A DNA stretch of 64,000 nucleotides. It comes from Acidovorax soli (GTDB lineage Bacteria; Pseudomonadota; Gammaproteobacteria; Burkholderiales; Burkholderiaceae_C). Positions 62,711-64,000 of this stretch are shown here, piece by piece; positions within the stretch are counted from its first letter, which is position 1, and every line of letters begins with the position of its first letter. Made by a program: the position numbers and the translations under genes. The DNA lies in NCBI RefSeq assembly GCF_014207955.1, contig NZ_JACHLK010000002.1, positions 248,001 through 312,000 of the forward strand, given 5' to 3'. The notes below the pieces were generated by a model. The model was given only the letters and a program-made list of their open reading frames with translations, had not been told where the DNA came from and ran no database searches.

Positions 62711-64000
62711 ATGACGACACCTTCGCTCCACTCCACCTCCCGCCGTCCTGCCCTTCACCTCACCTTGCACCCTGTGGCCCTGGCAGCCATGCTGGCCCTG
62801 TCAGCCGGCAGCAGCCTGGCCCAGACAGCCGTGCCCGACGCGGCGGCCAATGCCCCCAGCCTGCCGTCGGTCACGGTGTCCACCAGCGGCCTGCAACTGG
62901 GTGTCAATGAAATGACCACGCCCGTGAGCGTGCTCGAAGGCGATGACCTCGTGCGCCGCCGCGAGGCCACGCTGGGCGAGACGCTGAACAGCGAGCCGGG
63001 CATCACCAGCAGCCACTTCGGCGCAGGCGCCAGCCGCCCCATCATCCGCGGCATGGACGGCCCGCGCGTCAAGGTGCTGTCCGATGGCGCCGAGCTGCAC
63101 GATGCCTCCACCATCAGCCCCGACCATGCCGTGGTGTCCGAGCCCCTGCTGGCCACCCAGATCGAGGTGCTGCGCGGTCCTTCGGCCCTGGTGCATGGCA
63201 ACGGCGCCGTGGGCGGCGTGGTCAATGTGCTCGATGGCAAGATTCCCACCGCCGTCCCCGAAAAGGGCTACGAAGGCAGCGCCGAGCTGCGTGCCAACAG
63301 CGGCGCGCGCGAAGGGGCCGGGGCGTTCTCGCTGACCGGCGGCGCCGGCAACCTGGCCGTGCATGTGGAAGGCGTGTCGCGCGATGCCAGCGACTACCGC
63401 GTGGGCAAGGGCTGGGCCCCCAACGGCGAGCCGGCGCGCAAGGTGCTGGGCAGCTTCAACCGCACCGACACGGGCAGCGTAGGCCTGTCGTGGGTGGGCG
63501 AGCGCGGCTACCTGGGCGCCGCCTATACACGCCAGACGGCGCGTTACGGCCTGCCGGGCCACAACCACAGCTTCGAGGGCTGCCACACCCATGGCGACCA
63601 CCTGCACTGCGGCGCACACGGCGACGATGACGGGCACGACCATGACCACGGCGCCGAGGCGGGCGACGTGCCGGTGGTGGACCTGCGCAGCGAGCGCTTC
63701 GATGTGCGCGGCGAGCTGCGCAACCCGTTCGCCGGCTTCTCGGCCCTGCGCCTGCGTGCCGGCGTGACCGACTACCAACACGACGAAGTGGAAGACGGTG
63801 CCATCAGCACCACCTTCAAGAACAAGGCCTACGACACGCGCGTGGAGCTGCAACACGAACCCATCGCCGGCTTCAAGGGCGTGTTCGGCCTGCAGACCTC
63901 GCAGCGCAAGTTCAGCGCCGAGGGCGAGGAAGCCTATGTACAGCCCACCGTCACGCGCAAGACCGGCCTGTTCCTGCTGGAGGAATACCGCATGGGCGAC
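62711..64000 (+). CDS. znuD: TonB-dependent receptor, ZnuD-like, 5' part
   Basis: An outer-membrane receptor truncated by the window end after 430 codons. A signal peptide (to about residue 38, ending SLAQ) is followed by a plug domain with VSVLEGDDLVRRREATLGETL, PIIRGMDGPRVKVLSDGAELHDASTISPDHAV in pieces, and IEVLRGPSALVHGNGAVGGVVNVLD. The start of the barrel contains a His/Asp-rich loop, about residues 282-317, with GHNHSFEGCHTHGDHLHC and DDDGHDHDHG. Such a loop is the zinc-capture feature of ZnuD. No TonB or ExbBD is in the window. Confidence 0.93.
   Translation, partial: MTTPSLHSTSRRPALHLTLHPVALAAMLALSAGSSLAQTAVPDAAANAPSLPSVTVSTSGLQLGVNEMTTPVSVLEGDDLVRRREATLGETLNSEPGITSSHFGAGASRPIIRGMDGPRVKVLSDGAELHDASTISPDHAVVSEPLLATQIEVLRGPSALVHGNGAVGGVVNVLDGKIPTAVPEKGYEGSAELRANSGAREGAGAFSLTGGAGNLAVHVEGVSRDASDYRVGKGWAPNGEPARKVLGSFNRTDTGSVGLSWVGERGYLGAAYTRQTARYGLPGHNHSFEGCHTHGDHLHCGAHGDDDGHDHDHGAEAGDVPVVDLRSERFDVRGELRNPFAGFSALRLRAGVTDYQHDEVEDGAISTTFKNKAYDTRVELQHEPIAGFKGVFGLQTSQRKFSAEGEEAYVQPTVTRKTGLFLLEEYRMGD

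Overview
The window is GC-rich and densely coded. It most resembles a betaproteobacterium of the order Burkholderiales, probably family Comamonadaceae (Acidovorax/Comamonas/Delftia type). The reasons are two orphan Bug-type periplasmic binding proteins without TctAB partners, the order RND permease - PCMT-like methyltransferase - rhodanese - TolC, a PhoX phosphatase, and a family of GC-rich intergenic repeats. The genus is inference. No rRNA, tRNA, CRISPR array, phage or insertion sequence was recognised.

Layout. 0-4 kb: the 5' part of a probable LuxR-type regulator, then DUF3237 protein, Bug binding protein and a tannase/feruloyl-esterase lipoprotein in a row. 4-9 kb: small stress and cell-envelope genes (YeaQ-like, NlpC/P60), a PQQ-type aldose dehydrogenase, an isochorismatase-family hydrolase, an MmyB-like regulator divergent from a SnoaL-like gene. 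9-16 kb: prpE, a YcxB-like protein and a five-PAS GGDEF/EAL protein. 15.7-18.8 kb: alkylation repair (Ogt and an Ada-AlkA fusion) with an EamA transporter. 18.9-22.5 kb: phosphomannomutase, nitrilase-family hydrolase and waaA. 22.9-28.3 kb: a penicillin-acylase-family lipoprotein, an OmpR/QseB-type two-component system and a small outer-membrane barrel; two of the intergenic regions share an 11-bp-periodic CTTCAG repeat. 28.3-32 kb: phoX and a CYTH-CHAD protein. 32-39.6 kb: a tetR-adaptor-RND-pcm-rhodanese-tolC operon with a very clear promoter/operator.

39.8-54.7 kb is the most distinctive part. A GntR/UTRA regulator with two palindromic operators 31 bp apart precedes an unbroken run of genes: Liv-type ABC transporter (five genes), a Bug protein, a LeuC/LeuD-like hydro-lyase pair, HyuB/HyuA ATP-dependent hydrolase, an isochorismatase-fold protein that lacks the usual nucleophilic Cys, an FAD oxidoreductase and an isocitrate-lyase/PEP-mutase family lyase. 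From the lyase back to the Bug gene every junction overlaps by 4-8 bp. I infer a catabolic pathway for a nitrogen-containing cyclic compound (imide, lactam or hydantoin) that ends in hydration and C-C cleavage of a substituted dicarboxylate; the substrate is not known.

54.9-57.6 kb holds an AlgI-type MBOAT acyltransferase plus an AlgJ/AlgX-like protein of visibly lower GC. 57.7-64 kb has msrA with a terminator, then a zinc-homeostasis cluster: a Zur-like Fur-family regulator with a palindrome just upstream, an ABC ATPase and FtsX-like permease, a small exported protein, a DUF3299 protein, a DUF2946-like protein and a ZnuD-like TonB receptor with a His-rich loop, cut by the window end. Two of the three copies of the intergenic repeat lie inside this cluster.
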